From Coprinellus micaceus (lineage: Eukaryota; Basidiomycota; Agaricomycetes; Agaricales; Psathyrellaceae), in NCBI GenBank assembly GCA_951394405.1, contig OX596338.1:992001-1056000 (forward strand): 64,000 bases of DNA, written 5' to 3'. Numbering within the stretch: position 1 is the first letter of the stretch; each line of letters starts with the position of its first letter. This document shows, one piece after another, positions 43,269 to 54,365 of this stretch. Both the position numbers and the translations under genes were made by a program. The notes under the pieces were generated by a model. The model saw only the letters and a program-made list of their open reading frames with translations. It searched no databases and was not told where the DNA came from.

Positions 43269-44771
43269 ATGGTCATCGATGTGCATCCTGGGGACGGTAT
43301 CTCCGACACATTTCGCAAGCTCGAGTCGATTGATGACGGGACGACCGAAGGCCCTTCCCCACCAACTCCTTCTCCAATCCAACTCCTCCCGTCGGAATTG
43401 CTCTCCCGTATTTTCGATTATGCTTCTGGCGAGGATAGGGTCCATCTCTTCCCGGACAGAGCTTATATTCAGCCTGCAAGCCATCGCATCATCCATGTCT
43501 CCAGGCATTGGAGGAGCGTTGCTTTGGACAGCTCCGAAATTTGGGATCATGAAATTATCATTGACAGACCGCTAGGTCTCCTCCTTTCGACCCCACCAAC
43601 CGCAGTCGCCCTGGCACTCTCCACTGAACGCCTTGAAGGGATCCTCAAGTTGTACGGCAGAAACTTCTCCCGTGCCCGGTTGGACTATGACGACGCTCTG
43701 GATCCCCTGATCGACATCGTATTACAGCGGCAGGACCAGTTAGTGTCCCTTTCCCTAACCTCACGTCGCATTTACGACAAAATCCAACATTTCCGCATGC
43801 CTCGTCTTGAAACCCTTTTGCTGTGTCGCCGTACCGTCAACAATGCCAGAAGGGTGCTCGACTTCGATGCACCGAAACTGCGCAAGGTTTTCATATGCGC
43901 TCAGGCCTGGGTTCCTGCTCCAGTCACCTATCCAAACCTTCCATGGGCTCAACTGACACATTTATCATTCGGAGTTCCATACAGCTGGAAGACCACTCCG
44001 CATGGGGTATATGCCACCCTCGCACCTCACTTCTGGCAACTTCTTGCCGTTGTTCCCAACCTCAACCACCTTCATTTCACCGATTTCAAACCCATTGCAG
44101 ATCAACAAGATGCGCAGTTCCTCGCGGAACTGTCCCAACCCGCTCCCGTGCTGGCCACTCTACCCCACCTCAAGACCCTTGAAATCCACGACAAGGACCT
44201 TCGCTCCCTTACTCGCAAGCCTAGCATCCCCAAGAGCTCCGTTCTTCGTTTCATCTCCGCCCCGACACTCGAAACCTTCGATTTAGTTTTCTCAACCCAC
44301 CTTTCCCAGGAAAACCTCCGCGATCTCTTACAGCCCTTCCTCCAGCGTACCCCTTTGCTCCGTCGAATGAGGCTGGTTCTCTGCTCCTCCGAAACCTTTC
44401 TCGGTTGCTGTAGGCCCACCTCTCTTCGACCTATAACTCTTAAATTCGTTGGAGCTGCGTCGTTCTTCGCCAGCCTTGTGAACCAAGTCGCCTCGGAGGG
44501 CGAGAGTGATGGCGGTTTCGTGCAGCATGGGCGAAGGATCGTAGCCCCTAGCAAAGACGCCCTGGAAGAGGATATCTGGTTGGATGGGTTGATAGATCGG
44601 TATTTCAGCGAAGAGGAGCAGGACGCGAGGAGGTTTCGACAAATCCATAATGCGGGGGTAGTTCAATCTGGGCTGGATGAGCGAAGGCTCATCAAGAGTA
44701 TGTTTGACATTCTTGGTGGCTTTATGGACGTCGAGAGATCAGTAGAGAGACACCTTTATGTAGCTATCTAA
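43269..44771 (+). CDS. F-box protein with LRR-like region
   Basis: Intronless, 500 residues, ATG at 43269. There is no N-terminal coiled coil; a 40-residue acidic/proline-rich lead is followed by the F-box IQLLPSELLSRIFDYASGED and IIHVSRHWRSVALDSSEIWD. Leucine-rich strands follow (MPRLETLLLCRRTV, LRKVFICAQAW, QLTHLSFGVPYSW, LPHLKTLEIHDKDLRSL, LLRRMRLVLCSSETF). The end shows DGLIDRYFSEEEQ and VERHLYVAI, as in the other cluster members. Its start lies 183 bp from that of the Tim17-like gene, in divergent orientation. Predicted SCF substrate receptor. Confidence 0.86.
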   Translation: MVIDVHPGDGISDTFRKLESIDDGTTEGPSPPTPSPIQLLPSELLSRIFDYASGEDRVHLFPDRAYIQPASHRIIHVSRHWRSVALDSSEIWDHEIIIDRPLGLLLSTPPTAVALALSTERLEGILKLYGRNFSRARLDYDDALDPLIDIVLQRQDQLVSLSLTSRRIYDKIQHFRMPRLETLLLCRRTVNNARRVLDFDAPKLRKVFICAQAWVPAPVTYPNLPWAQLTHLSFGVPYSWKTTPHGVYATLAPHFWQLLAVVPNLNHLHFTDFKPIADQQDAQFLAELSQPAPVLATLPHLKTLEIHDKDLRSLTRKPSIPKSSVLRFISAPTLETFDLVFSTHLSQENLRDLLQPFLQRTPLLRRMRLVLCSSETFLGCCRPTSLRPITLKFVGAASFFASLVNQVASEGESDGGFVQHGRRIVAPSKDALEEDIWLDGLIDRYFSEEEQDARRFRQIHNAGVVQSGLDERRLIKSMFDILGGFMDVERSVERHLYVAI

Positions 44772-44995
44772 ATGAGATAACGCCCTTCAACCTCCAATGA
44801 AGGTGGCCTCGACGCGGGAATAAGCGCCCGACGCCATTAATATTCATGGCACGAGGCGTGCAAATCGTGAGAACATCCAACAACCACGCGCAGCTTGCTC
44901 CCAAACCGCCACCACCATTGGACCCATCTAACTCAGTGAGTCACCAATGCTCGAGGGATGAGACTTGTGAAGCTCATTGATCCTCAGCTTTGACT

Positions 44996-46747
44996 ATGGA
45001 CGTCCAAAATGCTTTGAACATCTCTCGATCGAACGGGCTCCTTGGTTCTCAGGAACGCGCGCATTTCGAGCAGCTAGCGGAGGCATACGAAGCCGAGCTC
45101 CTTGAATTGCGACAACAGATCGAAGAAACGAAGACTCGAAAGCGACTCTCACTTCTTGAATCGAGGGTTGAGGAAACGGAGCGAAACCTGTCTGTCTCAA
45201 AAATCTTGTCCAAACCCTCCCCCATCCGACGCCTACCTCCAGAACTTCTATCCCTGGTATTCATATTGGCGTGCGCGGGTGAAAAACTGGACGTACGCCT
45301 TTTCAAAGAATCCACGCCACCCACCTTGCTCTCCCTTCTTCGAATTTGCAAACACTGGCGCGGCCTGGCCTTTACGACGAAGGGCGTTTGGGGGACCCTT
45401 GTGTTCATCGAGGAGGATTTGGACATATGGAGAAAGAGCAACGACGAGTCCGACGCCAACAAAGCAATCCGCGTCATGGAAGGGGTCGTCAATTTGTACG
45501 GAAAGAACCTCTCCCGCCTTTCCCTGGATTGGAACTTTGTGGAAGGGGTCAATCGCCGGCTTTTCGACCTCGTGTTTCAGAACCAATGCCAGTTCGTCAG
45601 CCTGGTTCTGTATGGCGGGAATCACATCTATGAGTATTGCAGTACTTTTGAGATGCCGGTGTTGGAAGAGTTGCTCCTCCGGTGCGTGCACCACCGCGGA
45701 AAGCAGTTGTCCGCACAGTTCGACGCACCCAAATTGAGGAAAGTCTTCCTCAGCCCCCCCGGCGAAGGTGGCGACATCACTCCCGACAACCCCCTGTTAC
45801 CCTGGAACCAAATTACCCATCTCTCATTCGGAATGCCTGGTGTAGAAAGAGGCAGTTGCCATATTCCAGCCCGATATTTCTTCGACTTGCTTCCCCAACT
45901 TTCTTGTTTGACATATCTCCATATCACCGGAGTCTCTCTGCCAAAGAGGAGAAGAGATCACCTGAACCCAGAACTAGCGCTTCCCCACTTGAAAGCCCTC
46001 GAGGTGTTCGATCACTACCTGTCGTTCCTCCTCAACTCGCCTTTTTTGACTTCCGTATCCGCTCCATCCCTCGAAACGCTCGACATATTCTTCTCAGTCA
46101 GCACTTTCGCGCGGAATGGCCTTCATAAAGCTCTAGTACCATTCCTCCAGCAGACCCCCTCCCTCCGTCAAGTCCGGTTCGTGGCCTACTCTGAGAAGGA
46201 GACGCTTTGGGGGCGGTTCTGTCAGGACCAACTCTTCCTTCAACTGACGGGCGATGGGCCCTTCTTCGCGCATTTGAGCCACGTCACCGGAGAAGGTGAC
46301 AAAAACTTGGCCCAATTCGCTCAAACGAGGAGCATCCCGAAGAAAGAATGGCTCGATGGAGAGCTTTGGACAGATAGGCTTATCGACCGATACATCAACA
46401 GATTTCCCGTCATATATTTGCCCGTTGCTGAGGCAGGATTGGGCGGCTCCCGCTGTGGCCCAGAGGGGGGGGAGGGAACAACGGTACGGGATGACGCAGA
46501 CGGCAGCCAGTCTGAAGGCGAAGACGAGGACGCCAGGGATGAGACGGATGACGATTTGGCCATAAATTTGGAATCGGGCGTGATCACTGAAGAGGCAAAA
46601 CGCAAGGTGGTGGAAATGTTTTTCAGGGAACAGGATAGAGGACACCGCGAGAGCATCAGGGCCATACTGTTCCCTTTGCTAGGGGATTTCCGGATTCCCG
46701 CTCATGTTGAACGGCATGTATATGTATTCTTGGATCATCTTCAGTAG
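44996..46747 (+). CDS. F-box protein with N-terminal coiled coil and LRR-like region
   Basis: Intronless, 583 residues from the ATG at 44996 (an in-frame TTG lies two codons upstream). Residues 20-75 form a strong coiled coil (LAEAYEAELLELRQQIEETK). F-box at about 77-130: IRRLPPELLSLVFILACAGE and LLRICKHWRGLAFTTKGVWG. LRR-like strands follow (MPVLEELLLRCVHHRGK, LRKVFLSPPGEGG, ITHLSFGMPG, LPHLKALEVFDHYLSFLL). C-terminal DRLIDRYINRFPV, an acidic spacer (SEGEDEDARDETDDD) and VERHVYVFLDHL. It is the inverted paralogue of 38877-40493. Predicted SCF substrate receptor. Confidence 0.87.
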   Translation: MDVQNALNISRSNGLLGSQERAHFEQLAEAYEAELLELRQQIEETKTRKRLSLLESRVEETERNLSVSKILSKPSPIRRLPPELLSLVFILACAGEKLDVRLFKESTPPTLLSLLRICKHWRGLAFTTKGVWGTLVFIEEDLDIWRKSNDESDANKAIRVMEGVVNLYGKNLSRLSLDWNFVEGVNRRLFDLVFQNQCQFVSLVLYGGNHIYEYCSTFEMPVLEELLLRCVHHRGKQLSAQFDAPKLRKVFLSPPGEGGDITPDNPLLPWNQITHLSFGMPGVERGSCHIPARYFFDLLPQLSCLTYLHITGVSLPKRRRDHLNPELALPHLKALEVFDHYLSFLLNSPFLTSVSAPSLETLDIFFSVSTFARNGLHKALVPFLQQTPSLRQVRFVAYSEKETLWGRFCQDQLFLQLTGDGPFFAHLSHVTGEGDKNLAQFAQTRSIPKKEWLDGELWTDRLIDRYINRFPVIYLPVAEAGLGGSRCGPEGGEGTTVRDDADGSQSEGEDEDARDETDDDLAINLESGVITEEAKRKVVEMFFREQDRGHRESIRAILFPLLGDFRIPAHVERHVYVFLDHLQ

Positions 46748-48166
46748 GTCACAATCTATGGTGCGCTCGGTCGACTTGACCGTCGAAGGGTGACGCGTGG
46801 CTTGATAGGCAAAGGGGAGTTGTAGCTGTACTCCACAGAGGCTTTGGGTTCTCTTGCTGGCTTTGGCCCACTGGAAGCAGAAGCCGGGTACTTAACCATA
46901 TTTCCAGGGCCACTTCGTCCCACCACCCACTTCAAGTTTTATCCCACTCACCTGGGACGTGTTACTGGGGTGCATAATTGCAGCATAGTGAAATGCCCAT
47001 GATTTTTCCGGGGATGGACCTCTAATAAGTGAGCTCGGTGCCGTGGTTTCGCCTTGGTTCCTGGTTTGTGCCTGGTTTAGGGGCCCGGCAATTGCCGGGC
47101 CGGGCGCTTATCGCTAAGTTTAGCGCCCTCCTCCGGGTAGAGCGGTTAGCGCAGGGTCTTGTGGGCACGTACGGAGTTCGGGCGCTTCGTATATGGGCGC
47201 CTATTTCTCCGCTGCGTAGATTAGCTCCCATGACGCCCGCACTATCCCATAGGTCGTTAGCGGGTGGCGGATGATAAATGGGTTCGTTTGTTTCATCGGG
47301 CTAGGTAGCCGCATGGAAACCGGAGTACGTGGAGAGGTCTATTTTGGTGAACTCTCCCATGGGTGGCGATACCTTTTCCGTACTTTGCGCGATGGTGGCG
47401 AGCCTCGAGGCTACTATCCCCTGCCAAGAATAGCGTCTGTCAATACGATTGGGCCTCTGCTTCCTACAAAGGTAATGACATGGGCGCCTTGTCAGCGCTC
47501 ACTGGGTGAGCTGAGTACTAATGACAAGGGGCGACCTCTGAGCAGGGCCCAACTGGTCAATCCCCTGGTCACCAGATCCTACAGCAGCACTATCATGCAG
47601 AGATAACAATCTTGCGGGAGCTGTTGTAGGTAGGGTTGGGCGCGACCTGGGCGATACCTCCAATCACGTCCCACTTTCCAGAGACTGCGGGGGATGTTTA
47701 GACTGCTGGAAGATACGAGTCCAGAACTAAGGACTCGGACGAAAACGTCCTGTGCCTTCTCGTTCATCATCAGAAGACTTGACACAGGATTTCTTGGCAT
47801 TGGGGAAAGGCCAACGGTGCAGGAAATCTCTGCCCTCTCCTCTCCATCGTTGGAAGGGCGTCTGTGGGGATCTAATGGACTCCAAATAACCCAATTCAAT
47901 TCTGGGAGTGGGCGGTGAGAGCTGTGCCTGGTCCAAGCAATCGACTGATGCAATGACCATCATTCGGGGCTAAGGCGCTGCTGGAGGCTTTTGCCGCTTT
48001 CGAGCCTCTGCGGTGTGCCCAACATACCACCTGTCTTGGCTTCCTTCGTTCATTGTGTCGCTCCTTTCTCTCTTCGACCACCACCACCACCATCGCGTCG
48101 ACCTCGTCTTTCCTTTTTCTCTTCTTTTTCACCCGTTGACCGCCGAGAGAGCCTCAGAGAGGAGAG
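46748..48166. other. 1.4-kb intergenic region, no supportable gene
   Basis: Contains a 20-bp palindrome (47082-47101) directly followed by GGGCGCTTA (47102-47110) and a second GGGCGCTT at 47180. The last 150 bp are CT-rich and probably the leader of the 48167 gene. Confidence 0.45.
47082..47101. repeat. 20-bp perfect palindrome
   Basis: GGCCCGGCAATTGCCGGGCC is self-complementary without a loop. It lies about 335 bp downstream of an F-box gene stop, too far for a simple hairpin terminator, and abuts the recurrent GGGCGCTTA motif. Confidence 0.8.
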
Positions 48167-50011
48167 ATGGCGACGGGCCAATGCGTGACGCTGGCGACGT
48201 TGACGAGGACGGATGAGGAGATTGTCGGAACCCGGACTGTTGAGACTGAGGTGTTGACGACGACGACCGCGCCGCCCACCTTCATTACGAGCACGATCAG
48301 CACCAACGTCTGCACAACGAACACGACATCGCCCATTAGCTCCTCATGCACCCCCACCTTCATCACCTCTGTCGAAACAGTACCAGGTACTTGCACCGTT
48401 CAGGTCCTCGAAGACGACCTGGTTGACTCTTATTGACAGGTGAAACGACTGTGCTGACGCTGACGACCGCTGTCGAGAGCCCCATAACGTCGAGCATCAC
48501 CACCACGCTTTTCACCACCTCCTGCACCACCCCGAACAACAACAACAACAACAATAACACGCCGACCCCTACGCCTGACCCTGGTACCAGCCCCACCATC
48601 ACGACGACGAGCACCTCGAGTACTACATTGCCCAATGGTTCAATCTCTGTGAGCACCTACACGCTCACCACGAATACCCCACCCGCTCCGACCACACAAT
48701 CGGACGGCAGCAGCTCGAATAGTAGCAGTGGGCCCAATATTGGCGCGATTGCTGGAGGTGTCGTCGGTGGATTTGTTGGCCTGCTTGCTCTTGCCATGAT
48801 TTCGTGGTACTTCTAGTACGTGTTCTTCACCGCCTCCTTCAACAGCATCGGCGTTGTTCTTGGGCGAATGTGGTCTAACGTTGGGTTTCAACTACAGCAA
48901 AAAGTCGACTACCGGCTTCGATCGAGTGTTCAATAACCCGGACGACTTCGAGCCCTCTCACAACCAACAAGACAAGCTTGGACCCTTGGACGACGAGGTC
49001 CAGGGTAAGGGATATCAATACGGGCTTGTGGGTAACGAAATGGGCAACGGCGCAGGCGGCAACGGAGTGAACCCTTCCGGCCACGCTGGAAATGGAAACG
49101 GGGTAGGCATTAATGGGGGGCAGGAGCAGCTCGGGGGCTTCCAAGGACCGTCCGGAGGCAATGAGATTGGATACCAGCCCTCGGGGAACGAGACGGGATA
49201 CCAGCCTGGAGGAAACGATACCGCATACCAGTCCGACATGGGACATGGACGAAATCACTCGCTGGCACCACTCTTAGGCGCGGTTGGAGCCGCTGCAACT
49301 GGAGCGGCAGTGTACGCTGCCGCTTCCACGGGCAACCGTGACAACAATAACGGTGGCTCGAGGCCGGGAAGCAGTGGCCGTCCGTCTACAGGCGGAAGTA
49401 GCAAGCCTCTTATTACCCCTGGACCATCGCCCCAAGGTTATGGACCTCAGCAAGGCCACGGCACTCAGACCTACCCACCGCAAAGCCAGGGCTATTCGAG
49501 GACGTCTTACTACGGTTCATCGGATCACAACCACACCGCACACAACCCATCTTTGAGCACCAACCCGAGTGTTGGGTCATCCTCATGGGGAGGCGGGTCT
49601 TCGTCCTCTTATGCAGCACCCCAGCCGCACTCTGGAATGATGGCCCCTCTCGTCGCTGGTGCTGCGCCACCCGCAATGAACAGGCCTCAGAGCTTTGACC
49701 AAGACGGTAGGAGCGGAAGCCCCGTAAGCATCCAGGAACAGCGAGTCTTGCAGGTCATCAACCCGGATGCGTCTCTCGCTTCTTCACCACCACAAGGAGC
49801 TTCGGCGCTCGCAAGCCCCACGAGCCCAATAGGGGGAAGTTCATCTGGACTTCGGGCGAGTCCCTCGGTTGACGGCAAGGGACGGCCTCTTGATACGAGG
49901 GGCCAGTTCGTGCCAATCGTACATCTGGATGGTGGGGCGTACGAGGAATCATCAGGGAATGCCGTGGCAGGGCGGTCGAGCGACCCCCTCCCTCCTGCAT
50001 ACTCGTCCTAG
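48167..50011 (+). CDS. Thr/Ser-rich single-pass membrane protein (Mid2/WSC-like topology)
   Basis: Exons 48167-48386, 48440-48815, 48898-50011; 1710 nt, 569 residues. Residues 1-200 are Thr/Ser-rich with scattered Cys (VLTTTTAPPTFITSTISTNV), suitable for heavy O-glycosylation, and include an Asn-8 run encoded by AAC repeats (48535-48558). A single TM segment, IGAIAGGVVGGFVGLLALAM, is followed by WYFYKKS, a basic stop-transfer. The cytoplasmic tail of about 360 residues is Gly/Ser/Pro/Asn-rich, with YQP/GNE repeats. No N-terminal signal peptide is apparent (MATGQCVTLATLTR), so the TM may act as reverse anchor. Topology resembles fungal cell-wall stress sensors; the function is inferred. Tandem paralogue at 52090. 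Confidence 0.78.
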
Positions 50012-52089
50012 CCGCCCTTGCCCGCTTTATTTTGCCTGGACCCCTTCTGCGTCGTTGTTCCTGCATGGCGCTGATGACTTCGTTGTTCTCCTCTGACATG
50101 CCCGTTCAGCTATGTCGAGGACACATCATTCCTCGAACCGCATCTACATTATTCATTTGTTATTGCTTTTGGATGCACACTTGTTTTGCCCATCTCTCGA
50201 GATCTCTTCTCCGAGTTTCTCTCTTTGCTCCAATCCGACTTTGATCTTATATATCCCCCGCATAGTCCTCTCTTTCGATTTCTATTCCCTGCTGCTGTTA
50301 ATGAATCACATACATATGGACGGTCTATGGACATATCATAGTAAGCGTTGGGACATTTGATTCAGTAGCAATGTCACGTCTATTCGCTGTCCCACCTCTC
50401 CTCGCTTCCTGTCCTCCTCGTTACCTGATAGACTATGTCGTTTACCCAACCCCGCACTCGTCATACGCCGTCGTTGTCTAGGCATCCACGCGTTCTTTGT
50501 ACGTACGAGCCCTTCCCCCCTATTTACCCTCCTCTTCCTCCTCGTGCAGTTGGATAAATACCTTCCACCCAAACATTCTGCACTGTTCTGACATCCAGGT
50601 GGGCGGCTGCGTTCGTTCCCCGGCACATGAAAAACAACACCACCGTTCCTGTGCGGGCGCTTTTCAGGACAACGGAGTCCAAGCCAAACTTTTGCCTCCG
50701 ATCCTCGATGTCGCGCTCAATGCGCTCTCGACTCTCTTCTTCCGGACACGCTCCATCTACCTTCTCCACAGCACCCCGGCACTGGGTGGAATAGGTTCGC
50801 CCTCGTGGCCTTCCCTTCGGTACAGGATAGCGCCCAAAGTCGCTTTTGCCCCCGCGTCGTCGCAACATCGCGCTTTCTCGCTTCGTTTGGACAGGACGTA
50901 GCCGAGGATTCCCAAGTCATCCAATTGCGTCTTCACAAAACATACCACAAATCGGTTCCGTTGATAGATCTATGTTTGCACAACAGGATCGATACAAGCT
51001 TGTTGGGCGTTGTTCTTCGTTCTCGTTGTTCTGTTCTCGATTCTCGTAACACCCTGGTGCCTGCTGTCAATCACACAGTGCTTCAGCATGCCTCGGCTTT
51101 CATTTGCGATTGGGAACTACGCTCTTTGCCCTCCTTTGTCTTGGAATTGACCGAAGGGGGGCGCCGGGAGCACTCACAACGGGCGCCACCTGTGCCCACT
51201 GGCGCTACGCTTTTGATTGATTATCGGCCAACATCCGCCTCCCATCTTCCGTCAAAGTGCTTTTTGACAGGGAGCACGGATGACTGGGAGGACCTTCAGC
51301 GGTGCTCGGCGGTCGCACTGGTTCAAGCTGTTCCCCCATTCACTCCCTCATCCTCTCGATCGACGGTCAATGTGAGTCCTCCGACGATGCTGTGTTGAGC
51401 TGTGGTGCAAACCCATACTAATATCAAACAGCTTAGCAACACTCTTCGGACGCCCCCCGCTTCACGCAGGCCAGTGGAGAGATAGAAGAAAATCGCCCAA
51501 CTTTCTTCATTCATGCTACTCTAGCTTCTCCACTTCCTTCACGGCCGATCGAGCACGATTCCGAGGTTCCAAGGCCCGCCTCACCCAGTTCTTCCACTGA
51601 CCTCCAGTCGACCATTCTCCTTCTCCCCGGCCTCCTTTGGCCATCCCCGCATCGCACAAATTCAATTCATTCGAGCCGAAATTCAGCAATTCAATTCACT
51701 TCATCAAACATTCAACGTTCAACATTCCCCACTCCCTCGACTGTACTAGCGCCGTCCATCAGATTCACACTGACCGTCCCTGGCTTTACCTCATTTCATT
51801 AAAGAGCCTCGGGAGGCCAAGACCCGCTTCGGAAGCCCCCTCGCCAGCGAGCGCGTTTTCGCTTGCGCCCATTCCCGCCTCATCTGAATCTTTCTCTCTT
51901 TCTATTGCATTTACGACAAGTCACGACTTCGACGGACGGAACGAACGAACCATTGGACCGGATCTCATCCCCATTTTCCTTATTCCGAAACTAAACTTCC
52001 TCAACACTCAATTAAGCTGGCAGTGCGGCGGACGTTGGCAGCAAGCATTTACCTGAAGGCCAAATCCGAAACTATATGAACGCTTGGAT
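50012..52089. other. 2-kb intergenic region, CT-rich towards the downstream gene
   Basis: Between the two tandem membrane-protein genes. A frame at 50805-51398 starts at GTG, is broken by no clear introns and resembles no family. The last 600 bp are pyrimidine-rich and probably include a long 5' leader. GGGCGCTT occurs at 50655-50662. Confidence 0.45.
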
Positions 52090-53709
52090 ATGCCGTCCAT
52101 TACTTGTTTTCCGACCCCGGAGACTACGCTCTACGGTGTGAGGACGGTGACGACGCGCGAAGACGAGACGATGACCACGACGTTGACGGAGGTCGTCGGG
52201 GTTCCGCCTTCGGTGAGCACGAGACGTCGTGTAACGACGACGTGCGGAGGAAGGAGTGGGGCAGGGACTGGTGAAGGAAGTGGGTGTTATTCTGTGACGA
52301 GTACGACGCTTGTACCACTCCCAGGTGCGTTCCAGCCGACCCCAGAATGCGATTATCGTGTCCATCTCACTGTCTCTCGTTATCCTCCCAGGCTCCTCCA
52401 CTACGCGAACAAGGGTCGCGTCAACTACGGTCAGGGGCACCCGAGTGCGAACGATAACTGAGCCCACGCCCACAAGCACAATATTCGTGTCTACCTGCGT
52501 TCGAGTGACCGCGACCTCCACTTTAACCCAGATCGGAGACGCATCCCTCCACCAGCCATCATCGAGTCCAAGTACGGATGCAAGCAGCTCTACGAGGACC
52601 CTTGCTGGAGGGGACGAACCCCCCTCGGACAGCGGAGGAAAGGTTAACGTAGGAGCGATCGTTGGAGGCCTCATCGGCGGGTTCCTTGCCCCTTTCCTCT
52701 TGGTACTGCTCGTAGGATGGCTGTAAGTCCCTTCCCTTTCCCATATCTGCCAAGAGCAACCTTCGATCGCGAGTTGGCTTAACCTCCCCAACGAACTCTG
52801 TCTGATTGACTTCCTTCCAGCCGTCGAAAAGGCGTTTTTCGAGGCCTCCGATCTCGACCAGCCCAAGACGAAATGCGGTCCGTACTGCCCATCGGCCTCA
52901 CCCCACCTCTCAACGGCTCGAGGTCTGCTAGTGATGGAGCGCTCTCCACCAGTACTCACAGGAGCAAGGGAAAAGGAACAGCTATTAGGGGCACAACCCC
53001 TGAGCCGTCGACCCAGCAGCAACCACCTCTCGATCGTCGGACGTCGAGAAGCTCAAGGCATAGTGGACCTGAATACGATAGACGCGGTGCAGTAAGCCCC
53101 GTGAGCAGCAACTACGACTTCCCTCGGCCACCATCTCCTTCACGTCCACCAGCTCTCGCAAGCGTGTCCAGGCGGGCAACCCACCCTCATCATCCTCCCT
53201 CTTCGTACCGACCTGCAAGTCCCCCAATACCACCCAACCTTCCTCCGTCTGCCGTGCTGCACCAGGAGATGCACTTGCCTGTGCCTTCCCCTGGAATGCT
53301 TATGCCCCAAGTCCCTCCACAGCCGATAGCCTCAACGTCTACATCTCCCTCAACAGCCGCTTCGTATGGTTACTACTCCTCGTCGCTCGACCGCTCTCGG
53401 AGTACACGGAGGGCTGTCAGTCCGATCAGCTTCTCTGACCACCCATATGCAACCGCGCAACCCGTCCCGACCGGGGGTGTGGCCGCCACGGCGATGAGGA
53501 CGAGGACGCCGAGTCCAGAGCTTTTCCGAAACGGCAGTGGAACCGTTTTGTTGACCTCGGGTTCACCAACCGTTGGGCATGGGGAAGTGTTGCCGATTGT
53601 TGAGGAGCAGAGCGACGGAGACTCGGCGGAGGGTTCTGCGCGACATGGGATTACGATAGGTGGGGCAAGAGCAAGGAGCGATGAAGGGCACCGGGGGACG
53701 CCTCCATAA
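52090..53709 (+). CDS. Thr/Ser-rich single-pass membrane protein, tandem paralogue
   Basis: Exons 52090-52324, 52392-52722, 52821-53709; 1455 nt, 484 residues. It starts MPSITCFPTPETTLYGVRTV, again without a classical signal peptide. The Thr/Ser-rich ectodomain (TTTLTEVVGVPPS, STIFVSTCVRVTATST) leads to one TM segment (VGAIVGGLIGGFLAPFLLVL), a basic LRRKGVFRGLRSR stop-transfer and a Ser/Pro/Arg-rich cytoplasmic tail (PRPPSPSRPPALASVSRR). Both intron positions and phases match the 48167 gene: intron 1 in phase 1 within a Gly codon after VPxPG or VPG, intron 2 in phase 2 right after the TM. It may be a cell-surface sensor; this is inferred from topology. Confidence 0.76.
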
Positions 53710-54365
53710 GATTGGCGGTAATTATTTCATTCTACTTTCTCATCTACTTAATTTCTTAACACTGCGACTGCGACATCGCTTCTACAAGCGATACCCTTTT
53801 TTTTATTGTTATCTATTCTTCTCTCTTGCATAGTTGGTACTGGTTGTCGTCATTGGACTTTGCATCGACTCTTCTCCTTCTAGTCCCTCATATAGCCCCT
53901 CGCATGGACTCTTCGACCATTACTTCGGATTTTTCGTCTCCGCTTCCCATACTATCCATTCATCAGACACTGCGATACCCACACCAGATTCAGATACCCT
54001 GACATTCTGAACACTTCGGACTACTTATTCGCTTTGTCACATATCTATTCAATAGGTTATTAGTTCCCTCGCTTCTCTACCTGCTCCCCAATGGTTTTAT
54101 TCGCTAGCGACGGCTGTCCTCCAACTATCATCTCGCCCACTCGGGCCACTCCACTCGTGCTACACACCACCACACCTACTTTCCACTGATTGCTTGTTAT
54201 TGAACGCTCCCGCTCGGCGTCGCATTGACAGCCCTTAATTTACGCTCCATAGTATAATGTTGTACACCCCAACCTAATGGGTCTTATGATTCCTGTTGTC
54301 AAAATAACAAATTACACGATGCCCTACGACTCTCTCTACCTTCTACATACAGGCCTCGTAGGCTC
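53710..54365. other. Intergenic region between convergent genes
   Basis: About 650 bp of T/C-rich 3' flank with a T9 run near 53800. No gene or clear hairpin found. Confidence 0.45.

Noticed and set aside
50805..51398. 197-codon frame between the tandem membrane-protein genes
   Set aside because: Starts with GTG, no family match, pyrimidine-rich leader-like DNA.
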